Shown: in pieces, positions 12,840 through 26,000 of the stretch | Position numbering within the stretch: the stretch's first letter is position 1 | Layout of the letters: each line of letters begins with the position of its first letter | Origin: Ridgeia piscesae | Lineage: Eukaryota > Annelida > Polychaeta > Sabellida > Siboglinidae | Length of the DNA stretch: 64,000 nt | Assembly (NCBI GenBank): GCA_025642075.2 | Contig: JAODUO010000886.1 | Coordinates: 1-64,000 of the forward strand | Direction of reading: 5' to 3' | Made by a program: the position numbers and the translations under genes | Notes under the pieces: model-generated | Databases searched by the model: none | Told to the model about the DNA's origin: nothing | What the model saw: only the letters and a program-made list of their open reading frames with translations

Positions 12840-13850
12840 ACACAGACCATCGATCAGCAATAAACAATGGGAATGCTGGTCAAACTTGCCAAGAGACATT
12901 GCAACTCATACTATACTGAGAAGATGGTGCATATCAATGGGCAAGAAGATAGACCAGTAACCTGTATAAAAGTAACACTGTCGCCCTCTGCTGGCCAGAA
13001 ACAAAGACCTGACATGGTATGATGAGCCAAATATTGTTACAAGTGGCCACAGCCAACAATACTGTTTGTGACACAACCGGCACAGCTGGCAAGCTACACT
13101 TACATGTCGCATTTGTCAATTACAAGAATGCCTTGGACTCGATGCAAACTCAAGCAATTACTGTCCTTGCTTCAAGAATAGAAAATGTATTATACCAAAC
13201 TCCTGAAAGACATCTACATGAACAGTTCAGTCCACCTATACAAAGAAAGCAACAACATCAAGAGAGGAGTATGACAGGGAGACACCATATCATCTACACT
13301 GTTTACAGCAACACTTGAAGCATATTTTGAAGACTGAGGCTTGAGGATAGATGGAGACTCTCAGTCATCTACTTCACCAACAATGATACTCGTTATGTTC
13401 TAATCCAATGCATACATTACAACAAATGCTACAGGATCTGGCTGATGAAAGTGAAAAGCAAGGTCAGAAGATGAACAAACTGAAGTCAATGGTGATGATA
13501 GAAAACAACAGATCATTATATGTCAACAACACTCAGAAAATGTTGAAAGCTACATCTGTCTGGGACAGCGATACAGCATCAGAGACAAAAACCAAACAGA
13601 TGCTTGAACTAGGGAGAAGATGGAAGTGGACCTGGGCAAGGTACATCAGTAGAATACGAGATAACTGAAGGATCACCACCTAAAAGCCTTATGAATGGAA
13701 TTGGTCTAGAGGGAGATAAGTACTGGAAAGGAACCATTTGGCAGAATATGGCGCGACACGCAGATCTGGAAACAACATACCGAGGCTTTCGCCCAACACA
13801 GGACACCGTGGCTGTACAATGATGACAATGAATCCTATTGAATGACTTAA
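12840..13850 (+). pseudogene. Fossil of a second LINE reverse transcriptase (RTE-like)
   Basis: Across three frames, pieces match the end of an RTE-type pol. An F-T-A-T-L-E-type block is recognisable near 13300-13330. Next are L-Q-D-L-A-D-E-S-E-K-Q-G-Q-K-M-N-K-L-K-S (13426-13485), a region like the usual 'YLG' segment (13550-13580), and R-R-W-K-W-T-W-A-R-Y-I-S-R-I near 13610-13655. The last tract (13680-13830) resembles the conserved 'R-G-R...W' C-terminus. Many stops and frameshifts mean it is long dead. The clade assignment is from remembered family patterns. Confidence 0.65.
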
Positions 13851-15007
13851 CATCTGGATAAATTTATTAACAAGACAACACAGTAATAAATTTTGCAACG
13901 ACTTTTATTCAATTTCTTGACTAGCTTTACATTTTAATAAGTAATTTTATAGGTTAATTGGTACTTAAAAATTCCTCACCTGTTATGATTATTGTAAACG
14001 TGTTCACAAATTGACCTGATGATTGCCACAAAGCATGTGTTTCTTATCATTTAAATTTTATAATATTTACAAAAGTAATTATGCTACAACAACCTTTAAA
14101 TCTAATTAAACACTTGTAATATGACAAATGAGACAACAATAGTATATTGTCTTACATAAATTATTCATATCAAACTAAAAGAAAATGTAACTGGAACATG
14201 ATTGATATATAACTGATTTATTTAATACAGTAATCACACAAATTGTGTATTAATTATAGTCAAAAGAAACATGGATATGGCCTGAAAACTGCAATACTTA
14301 ACATGAGAGGCTTTTCTAATTCAAACCAACATCAAGAGTAGTACAGGACTACAACAAAACGTGTCGCACCAGTAAACCATTTGTGTGAACTGTTTTTTAA
14401 ATTAAAATGCAATACCTATTGCAACACAATACAAAACATGTTCCTCAAGCTATTGTAGAATCTAGAAACACATATCCACAATTATCTGAATTTTTTATGG
14501 TTGGTACTTGTAGACTAAGGTATCAACCTTCTCACCATGACTAAGATTTCCAAGAACATCGGTCTCCAACATCATTTCCACATCATAATAATATTAGAAT
14601 CAATAATGACTTCAAAAGCCCAGTTTCACTGTGCAGCTTAAATAATTTGCCTGAGCTATGTGCACATAACAATCACAAAATAGCTATCTATAGACTGTTC
14701 CATTCTGGCACAGCAAACTATATTTACAGATAGATTAATTCTTACAAAGTTAAAAACATGTGGTGAAGTGATCAGGTTTGTGCAGAAGTGCGACAACTTA
14801 GACACGACAACTGTTCCAGTCGGCACAGCCAAGTTCACACTTTCCTTCTCCCACTCATCCTTTTCTACAGTGATCTGAGAGTTTTGGCCTGTTGCAATGT
14901 AAGTGTTCTAGTGTAACATCCTGACCACGGAATCACTGCATCTGAGCCTCTATACATGTCCACAACTACACACTCCACTCCAGTGAGTCTCTAGTGGACA
15001 CAGTCAG
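13851..15007 (-). terminator. RASSF 3' UTR and end of transcription (approximate)
   Basis: This stretch follows the RASSF stop codon on the - strand. AATAAA on the - strand is found at 14217-14222, and again at 13914-13919 and 13863-13868. Any of these could be the polyadenylation signal, giving a 3' UTR of about 0.8-1.1 kb. No other gene is visible. The position of cleavage is inferred, not seen. Confidence 0.35.
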
Positions 15008-15190
15008 CTATACAAACACAGGTTGTCGTTTGTCGTCCAGGGAGCAGTCTTTGTTGAGGTGTTTAAGTCGCTGTGCCATCTGGAGCTTCAGCAAGTGGTA
15101 CTTGGCCTTCACCTGCTCCACGTACTCCGCCTCCTCCCGGTCAAGGATCTTCAGGAAGTTCTCCAGCTCCGGCAGACTGAATGCCTCCCA
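15008..15190 (-). CDS. RASSF last exon: SARAH domain
   Basis: It starts at TTCATGCAG|TGG in phase 0 and encodes 60 residues: W-E-A-F-S-L-P-E-L-E-N-F-L-K-I-L-D-R-E-E to the end. The helix matches the SARAH domain of RASSF1/RASSF5, the coiled coil that pairs with MST kinases. It is followed by a basic tail ending in Q-P-V-F-V. The first 17 bases of this exon are copied (15 of 17 identical) in every unit of the adjacent 39-bp intronic array. Confidence 0.93.
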   Translation of the reverse strand, partial: WEAFSLPELENFLKILDREEAEYVEQVKAKYHLLKLQMAQRLKHLNKDCSLDDKRQPVFV

Positions 15191-18100
15191 CTGCATGAAC
15201 AACAACAATGTAAGACTGAACACCTCCCACTGCATGAACAACAACAATGTAAGACTGAACACCTCCCACTGCATGAACAACAACAATGTAAGACTGAACA
15301 CCTCCCACTGCATGAACAACAACAATGTAAGACTGAACACCTCCCACTGCATGAAAAACAACAATGTAAGACTGAACAACTCCCACTGCATGAAAAACAA
15401 CAATGTAAGACTGAACACCTCCCACTGCATGAACAACAACAATGTAAGACTGAACACCTCCCACTGCATGAAAAACAACAATGTAAGACTGAACACCTCC
15501 CACTGCATGAAAAACAACAATGTAAGATTGAACACCTCCCACTGCATGAACAACAACAATGTAAGACTGAACACCTCCCACTGCATGAACAATAAGAATG
15601 TAAGACTGAACACCTCCCAATGCATGAACAACAACAATGTAAGACTGAACACCTCCCACTGCATGAACAATAAGAATGTAAGACTGAACACCTCCCAATG
15701 CATGAAAAATAACAATGTAAGACTGAACACCTTCCACTGCATGAACAATAAGAATGTAAGACTGAACACCTCCCAATGCATGAGCAACAACAATATAAGA
15801 CTGAACACCTCCCAATGCATGAGCAACAACAATATAAGACTGAACACCTCCCACTGCATGAACAACAACAATATAAGACTGAACACCTCCCAATGCATGA
15901 GCAACAACAATATAAGACTGAACACCTCCCACTGCATGAACAATAAGAATGTAAGACTGAACACCTCCCACTGCATGAACAATAAGAATGTAAGACTGAA
16001 CACCACCCACTGCACGAACAATAAGAATGTAAGACTGAACACCTCCCAATGCATGAGCAACAACAATATAAGACTGAACACCACCCACTGCACGAAACAT
16101 AAGACTGTCACTGAACAATAAGAATGTAAGACTGAACACCTCCCAATGCATGAGCAACAACAATATAAGACTGAACACCTCCCACTGCATGAAAAACAAC
16201 AATGTAAGACTGAACACCTCCCACTGCATGAACAATAACAATGTAAGACTGAACACCTCCCAATGCATGAGCAACAACATAAGACTGAATCCCTCCCACT
16301 GAACAAACAACAATGTAAGACTGAACACCTCCCATTGCATGAACAACAACAATGTAAGACTGAACACCCCCCACTACATGAAAAACAACAAGACGAAGAA
16401 TGTCCCCCCACTACAAAACAACAATTAGTACAGTCCATTAGCAGAACAACCCCACAATGTAAGACAACACACCCAGTCATCGAAAGCAGCAAGATGAATG
16501 CCTCCCTCCCACTATAAGACAACAACATCAGTCCAGTCCAAGCAGCAAGATGCCTCCCTCCACATTGTACAGACAACAACACCAGTTCAGTTCGAGCAGA
16601 AATAATGCCTCCCTCCCACTATAAGACAACAACATCAGTCCAGTCCAAGCAGAAAGAATGCCTCCCTCCCACCATAAGACAACAACATCAGTCCAGTCCA
16701 AGCAGAAAGAGTGCCTCCCTCCCACCATAAGACAACAACATCAGTCCAGTCCCAGCAGCAAGAGTGCCTCCCTCCCACCGTACAGACAACAACATCAGTC
16801 CAGTCCAAGCAGAAAGAATGCCTCCCTTCCACTATAAGACAACAACATCAGTCCATTCCCAGCAGCAAGAGTGCCTCCCTCCCACTGTAAGACAACAACA
16901 TCAGTCCAGTCCCAGCAGCAAGAGTGCCTCCCTCCCACTGTACAGACAACAACATCAGGCCAGTCCAAGCAGAAAGAATGCCTCCCTCCCACCGTACAGA
17001 CAACAACATCAATCCAGTTCCGGCAGAAAGAGTGCCTCCCTCCCACTGTACAGACAACAACATCAGGCCAGTCCAAGCAGAAAGAATGCCTCCCTCCCAC
17101 CGTACAGACAACAACATCAATCCAGTTCCGGCAGAAAGAGTGCCTCCCTCCCACTGTACAGACAACAACATCAGGCCAGTTCCAGCAGCAAGAGTGCCTC
17201 CCTCCCACCGTACAGACAACAACATCAATCCAGTTCCGGCAGAAAGAGTGCCTCCCTCCCACTGTACAGACAACAACATCAGGCCAGTTCCAGCAGCAAG
17301 AGTGCCTCCCTCCCACCGTACAGACAACAACATCAATCCAGTTCCGGCAGAAAGAGTGCCTCCCTCCCACTGTACAGACAACAACATCAGGCCAGTTCCA
17401 GCAGCAAGAGTGCCTCCCTCCCACCGTACAGACAACAACATCAATCCAGTTCCGACAGAAAGAGTGCCTCCCTCCCACTGTACAGACAACAACATCAGGC
17501 CAGTTCCAGCAGCAAGAGTGCCTCCCTCCCACCGTACAGACAACAACATCAATCCAGTTCCGGCAGAAAGAGTGCCTCCCTCCCACTGTACAGACAACAA
17601 CATCAGGCCAGTTCCAGCAGCAAGAGTGCCTCCCTCCCACCGTACAGACAACAACATCAATCCAGTTCCGGCAGAAAGAGTGCCTCCCTCCCACTGTACA
17701 GACAACAACATCAGGCCAGTTCCAGCAGCAAGAGTGCCTCCCTCCCACCGTACAGACAACAACATCAATCCAGTTCCGGCAGAAAGAGTGCCTCCCTCCC
17801 ACTGTACAGACAACAACATCAGGCCAGTCCAAGCAGAAAGAATGCCTCCCTCCCACCGTACAGACAACAACATCAATCCAGTTCCGGCAGAAAGAGTGCC
17901 TCCCTCCCACTGTACAGACAACAACATCAGGCCAGTTCCAGCAGCAAGAGTGCCTCCCTCCCACTGTACAGACAACAACATCAGGCCAGTTCCGGCAGAA
18001 AGAGTGCCTCCCTCCCACTGTACAGACAACAACATCAGTCCAGTCCCAGCAGCAAGAGTGCCTCCCTCCCACTGTACAGACAACAACATCAGGCCAGTTC

Positions 18101-20028
18101 CAGCAGGTGTTACGTTTTAATTGATACTGATAATGAGTAATATGAAGTTAAATGTGGGTTGTCCAGAATAAAATACAATTAGAAAAAGATGAGACTGGCT
18201 GTCCTCAGCCTGTAGCAAGCAGTGTCAACTCACAATGATCTCTCCAGTGTCATTCTCCTGAAGCACAAACATGTGAGTGTCGAGTCCAGCGGCCGTCCAG
18301 CTGAGACACAGAGGCAGGGGACACTGGTCATCTGGCAGTCGCTGCATCCTCACTGCAACATACACAACCAGTCAGTGCAACATGCACTACCAGTCACTGC
18401 AACACACACTACCAGTCACTGCAACACACACTACCAGTCACTGCAACACGCACTATAAGACACTGCACCACGCACTACCAGTCACTGCAACACACACTAC
18501 CAGTCACTGCAACACACACTACCAGTCACTGCAACACACACTACCAGTCACTGCAACACACACTACCAGTCACTGCAACACACACTAACAGCCACTGCAA
18601 CACACACTACCAGTCACTGCAACACACACTACCAGTCACTGCAACACACACTATAAGTCACTGCACCACACACTACCAGTCACTGCAACACGCACTACCA
18701 GTCACTGCAACACGCACTACCAGTCACTGCAACACACACTACCAGCCACTGCAACACACACTACCAGTCACTGCAACACACACTATAAGTCACTGCAACA
18801 CACACTACCAGTCACTGCAACACACACTACCAGTCACTGCAACACACACTACCAGTCACTGCAACACACACTACCAGCCACTGCAACACACACTATAAGT
18901 CACTGCACCACACACTACCAGTCACTGCAACACACACTACCAGTCACTGCAACACACACTATAAGTCACTGCACCACACACTACCAGTCACTGCAACACA
19001 CACTACCAGTCACTGCAACACACACTACCAGTCACTGCAACACACACTATAAGTCACTGCACCACACACTACCAGTCACTGCAACACACACTACCAGTCA
19101 CTGCAACACACACTACCAGCCACTGCAACACACACTACCAGTCACTGCAACACACACTATAAGTCACTGCACCACACACTACCAGTCACTGCAACACACA
19201 CTACCAGTCACTGCAACACACACTATAAGTCACTGCAACACACACTATAAGTCACTGCACCACACACTACCAGTCACTGCAACACACACTACCAGTCACT
19301 GCAACACACACTACCAGCCACTGCAACACACACTACCAGCCACTGCAACACACACTACCAGTCACTGCAACACACACTACCAGTCACTGCAACACACACT
19401 ACCAGTCACTGCTAACACACACTACCAGTCACTGCAACACACACTACCAGTCACTGCAACACACACTACCAGTCACTGCAACACACACTACCAGTCACTG
19501 CAACACACACTACCAGTCACTGCAACACACACTACCAGTCAATGCAACACACACTACCAGTCACTGCAACACACACTACCAGTCACTGCAACACACACTA
19601 CCAGTCACTGCAACACACACTACCAGTCACTGCAACACACACTACCAGTCACTGCAACACACACTACCAGTCACTGCAACACCACTACCAGTCACTGCAA
19701 CACGCACTACCAGTCACTGCAACACGCACTACCAGTCACTGCAACACGCACTACCAGTCACTGCAACACGCACTACCAGCCACTGCAACACACACTACCA
19801 GTCACTGCAACACACACTACCAGTCACTGCAACACACACTACCAGTCACTGCAACACACACTACCAGTCACTGCAACACACACTACCAGTCACTGCAACA
19901 CACACTACCAGTCATTGCTACACACACTACCAGTCACTGCAACACACACTACCAGTCACTGCAACACACGCATGCACACACACACACGCACGCATGCACA
20001 CATGCACGCGCGCACACATGCATGCGCG

Positions 20029-20063
<35 letters not shown>

Positions 20064-23000
20064 TATTGCTATACCTTTGCCATTCTGTTCCACCTTCTCA
20101 TACAGTGCAAACTTGCGTGGGTTGTCAGTGATCTTGTACTTGGCGAGCAGTGCACGGATCACCTGCTCCGTCGTTGTCTCACTGAAACACTCCCACTCTG
20201 TACCACCATGCAAGTCTTCATTATTATACCAATTCTTCTAGATATGGCACTACTTACATGCAACCCTTGTATGCCCCTTCAATGTCCACTTCCTCCAATT
20301 CTTCCCTTCACCCCACCAGTCTGTCTGCTTCCCTTTATTCAACTCCTTTCAACCCATCACAGTTGTCTCTCTCCTCTGCTAGTTCAGTCTTGCCCTCCAT
20401 TTCTTCACTTACCCTTACCACCAATCCCACCACCCCCTCTCCCTGGGCCATGTGTCCCTTCCCTCCAAACATCTGCACCTGAGTGCTGATCTCCTCCTCC
20501 TCTATCATGCTTATACACCATATAGAATCCGGCTACTTTACACTGGCTATCTCCTACTATTTACTAACACTGTCATCTTCCTGTACGCAGAAACATAACC
20601 CATGTGCAGCATTCCATCCAGTGCAACACATCAAGTGACCACTTCCCACACCCCTGCTAGTGCTCACCTGCAGATGTGCACAACCTTGGTGGTATTCTTG
20701 GGCAGGTAGAATGAGGTGATGTGTTCCTCCTCCTCTTCCACCACCTCGCCCTGTGCCCCATCCTCGTGAGTGAGCACCTCGTAGAAGGATGGAGGGCGGC
20801 CTGACACGGACATGTTGATGGGGCGGATCAGGTTCAGGTGCACCCGGATGAATCCCTGGAATGTCTCCGACTGTGGGTCCTGGCAAGGAGAAGGCCACAG
20901 CACTTTGTGAGTGACAGGAAGCATAAGTTGTACTGACTAGAAATAATACTACACTTTGTATGAGTTAAGTGACAAAGGCATTCATTGCAGTCTGTAGATA
21001 ATACTACACTTTGTATATGAGTTAATTGACACAGGCATTCATTGCAGTCTGTAGATAATACTACACTTTGTATATGAGTTAATTGACACAGGCATTCATT
21101 GCAGTCTGTAGATAATACTACACTTTGTATATGAGTTAAGTGACACAGGCATTCATTGCAGTCTGTAGATAATACTATACACTTTGTATATGAGTTAAGT
21201 GACACAGGCATTCATTGCAGTCTGTAGATAATACTACACTTTGTATGAGTTAAGTAACACAGGCATTCTTTGCAGTCTGTAGATAATACTACACTTTGTA
21301 TATGAGTTAAGTGACACAGGCATTCATTGCAGTCTGTAGATAATACTATACACTTTGTATATGAGTTAAGTGACACAGGCATTCATTGCAGTCTGTAGAT
21401 AATACTACACTTTGTATATGAGTTAAGTGACACAGGTATTCATTGCAGTCTGTAGATAATACTACACTTTGTATGAGTTAAGTAACACAGGCATTCTTTG
21501 CAGTCTGTAGATAATACTACACTTTGTATATGAGTTAAGTGACACAGGCATTCATTGCAGTCTGTAGATAATACTACACTTTGTATATGAGTTAAGTGAC
21601 ACAGGTATTCATTGCAGTCTGTAGATAATACTACACTTTGTATGAGTTAAGTGACACAGGCATTCATTGCAGTCTGTAGATAATACTACACTTTGTATGA
21701 GTTAATTGACACAGGTATTCATTGCAGTCTGTAGATAATACTACACTTTGATATATGAGTTAATTGACACAGGCATTCATTGCAGTCTGTAGATAATACT
21801 ACACTTTGTATATGAGTTAATTGACACAGGCATTCATTGCAGTCTGTAGATAATACTACACTTTGTATATGAGTTAAGTGACACAGGTATTCATTGCAGT
21901 CTGTAGATAATACTACACTTTGTATGAGTTAAGTGACACAGGCATTCATTGCAGTCTGTAGATAATACTACACTTTGTATGAGTTAATTGACACAGGCAT
22001 TCATTGCAGTCTGTAGATAATACTACACTTTGATATATGAGTTAATTGACACAGGCATTCATTGCAGTCTGTAGATAATACTACACTTTGTATATGAGTT
22101 AATTGACACAGGCATTCATTGCAGTCTGTAGATAATACTACACTTTGTATATGAGTTAAGTGACACAGGTATTCATTGCAGTCTGTAGTTAATACTACAC
22201 TTTGTATGAGTTAATTGACACAGGCATTCATTGCAGTCTGTAGATAATACTACACTTTGATATATGAGTTAATTGACACAGGCATTCATTGCAGTCTGTA
22301 GATAATACTACACTTTGTATATGAGTTAATTGACACAGGCATTCATTGCAGTCTATAGATAATACTACACTTTGTATATGAGTTAAGTGACACAGGTATT
22401 CATTGCCGTCTATAGTTAATACTACACTTTGTATGAGTTAATTGACACAGGCATTCATTGCAGTCTGTAGATAATACTACACTTTGATATATGAGTTAAT
22501 TGACACAGGCATTCATTGCAGTCTGTAGATAATACTACACTTTGTATATGAGTTAATTGACACAGGCATTCATTGCAGTCTATAGATAATACTACACTTT
22601 GTATATGAGTTAAGTGACACAGGTATTCATTGCCCTGTCCATAGATAATAATATACTATATGTAAGTTAAGTGACACAGGCATTCGTTGCACCGTCCATA
22701 GATAATAATATACTATAAGTAAGTTAAGTGACACAGACATTCGTTGCACTGTCCATAGGTAAAAATACACTATACGTGAGTAAGTGACACAGGCATTCGT
22801 TGCACTGTCCATAGGTAAAACTACACTATACGTGAGTTAAGTGACACGGGCATTCGTTGCACTGTCCATAGGTAATAATACACTATACGTAAGTTAAGTG
22901 ACACAGGCATTCGTTGCACTGTCCATAGGTAATAATACACTATACATAAGTTAAGTGACACAGGCATTCGTTGCACTGTCCATAGGTAATAATACACTAT

Positions 23001-26000
23001 ATGTGAGTTAAGTGACACAGGCATTCGTTGCACTGTCTACAGGTAATAATACACTATATGTGAGTTAAGTGACACAAGCATTCGTTGCACTGCCCATAGG
23101 TAATAATACACTATATGTGAGTTAAGTGACACAGGCATTCATTGCACTGTCCATAGATATTAATATTATACTATAATATACTATATGTAAGTTAAGTGAC
23201 ACAGGCATTCGTTGCACTGTCTATAGGTAATAATATGCTATATGTGAGTTAAGTGACATGGGCATTCGTTGCACTGCCTAAAGATAATATTACATTTTGT
23301 ATGTAAGAGACACAGGCATTTGTTGCACTGCCTATATGTGAGTTAAGAGACATGGGCATTCATAGCACTGTCTATAGATAATACTACACTTTGTATGTAA
23401 GTGACACAGGGCAGTTGTTGCACTGTCTACTGGTACTGGTGTTGTGTTGTATTCAGTGCTGTCCTTGAACAAGGTGTGGAGCCTAGTCTACTTCACTGTT
23501 TGGGCATGTGATTGGCAACACCTATTTAAGTGTTAACACTTGCATGTTTTATGTAGATGATAAGTTGATAACACTGACACAGCAGGTTTTACCCCTGCAC
23601 TCTCACTTGTCTCCCATACCCTTGCCATGATGATGGCACTACATGATCTTGCCAGTATATATAAATGAATGTTGCAGGAAATTATAATTAGGGTAATCCT
23701 TTCCTTCCTCATACTAGCCTAGTTACCCAACAATGCTTGAAGAAAAGGCAGTCACCCATGCTAATATATTTGAAAATTGCATTATATTGTTTTATCATGT
23801 CTCAGAAATAGACGAGTGCTCATACATAAACATAACACTGCCTGCTAAACATCAACATAGTGCTAACGTGTAGCAGGCAGTGATGGTGCCCGCACTGTTA
23901 AGCGGTGGCAACTTTCAAATGCCTATAATTTATAATGTATGCAGAATTGTTCAACATGCAGCAACACTATCATAAATGACATAACTATATGTACAATGAT
24001 GCAAAAAACATGAAATTCATTGGATGGAACTCCACATATAGCCTTTTGAAGTATTTGGAAATATTGAGTCCCCCAAGTTTTCCAATTACCCAGACAAATT
24101 CTGAAAAAGTCAAAATCCACAAACCATGGGCACAGCACTGACAGATAGTTTGGGTTATAAACAAACAACCAAACAACCAAACAACCAAACAACCAAACAA
24201 CCAAACAACCAAACAAACAAACAAACAAACAAACAAACAAACAAACAAACAACCAAACAAACAAACAAACAAACAAACAAACAACCAAACAAACAAACAA
24301 ACAAACAACCAAACAACCAAACAAACAAACAAACAAACAAACAAACAGAGAAACACTGTTTGATACTACAGAAATGCTATGGACCAGAGTGTGTCCAGCA
24401 GGACTGACCAGTGTCATGATGAGGCCATGATGGTTGTCATTGAAGGCCTGTATACAGCACCGCAGTTCTTCCCGTGACAGGGCCGTGTCATCAACACCTG
24501 CCCCGCGTGCCGCTGCTGCCACTGCCTGCAGTGTGCTGTTGCCCGTGTGGTAGCCTGAGTCAGCATCATCCTGTAGGCAAAGTCTCAGTCAGCATCATCC
24601 TATAGCCAAAGTCTCAGTCAGCATCATCTTTAGGCAAAGTCTCAGTCAGCATCATCCTTAGGCAAAGTCTCAGTCAGCATCATCCTGTAGGCAAAGTCTC
24701 AGTCAGCATCATCCTATAGCCAAAGTCTCAGTCAGCATCATCTTTAGGCAAAGTCTCAGTCAGCATCATCCTTAGGCAAAGTCTCAGTCAGCATCATCCT
24801 GTAGGCAAAGTCTCAGTCAGCATCATCCTATAGCCAAAGTCTCAGTCAGCATCATCTTTAGGCAAAGTCTCAGTCAGCATCATCCTTAGGCAAAGTCTCA
24901 GTCAGCATCATCCTATAGCCAAAGTCTCAGTCAGCATCATCCTATAGCCAAAGTCTCAGTCAGCATCATCCTTAGGCAAAGTCTCAGTCAGCATCATCCA
25001 TAGGCAGTCTCAGTCAGCATCATCCATAGGCAGTCTCAGTCAGCATCATCCATAGGCAGTCTCAGTCAGCATCACCCTTAGGCATAGTCTCAGTCAGCAT
25101 CACCCTTAGGCATAGTCTCAGTCAGCATCACCCTTAGATATCATCATGTACACAAGGCAGTATCAGTCAATATCATCATGTACACAAGGCAGTATCAGTC
25201 AATATCATCGTGTACACAAGGCAGTATCAGTCAATATCATCGTGTACACAAGGCAGTATCAGTCAATATCATCATGTACACAAGGCAGTATAAGTCGATA
25301 TCATCATGTACACAAGGCAGTATCAGTCAATATCATCATGTACACAAGGCAGTATCAGTCAATATGATCATGTACACAAGGCAGTATCAGTCAATATGAT
25401 CATGTACACAAGGCAGTATCAGTCAATATCATCATGTACACAAGGCAGTATCAGTCAATATCATCATGTACACAAGGCAGTATCAGTCAATATCATCGTG
25501 TACATAAGGCAGTATAAGTCAATATCATCATGTACACAAGGCAGTATCAGTCAATATCATCATGTACACAAGGCAGTATCAGTCAATATCATCATGTACA
25601 CAAGGCAGTATCAGTCAATATCATCATGTACACAAGGCAGTATCAGTCAATATCATCATGTACACAAGGCAGTATCAGTCAATATCATCATGTACACAAG
25701 GCAGTATCAGTCAATATAATTATATACACAAGGCAGTATCAGTCAATATCATCATGTACACAAGGCAGTATCAGTCAAAATCATCACGTACACAAGGCAG
25801 TATAAGTCGATATCATCATGTACACAAGGCAGTATCAATCAATATCATCATGTACACAAGGCAGTATCAGTCAATATCATCATGTACACAAGGCAGTATC
25901 AGTCAATATCATCATGTACACAAGGCAGTATCAGTCAAAATCATCACTACACAAGGCAGTATTAGTCAATATCATCATGTACACAAGGCAGTATCAGTCA

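Noticed and set aside
15191..16400. CRISPR-like regular repeats
   Set aside because: Units are contiguous direct repeats without unique spacers, in an animal intron.
16764..18140. Long open frames in several reading frames (about 400-460 codons)
   Set aside because: By-product of the 54-bp intronic array between two confirmed RASSF exons.
20258..20482. Pro/Ser-rich + strand frame
   Set aside because: C/T-rich intron sequence between two RA-domain exons; no start or splice support.
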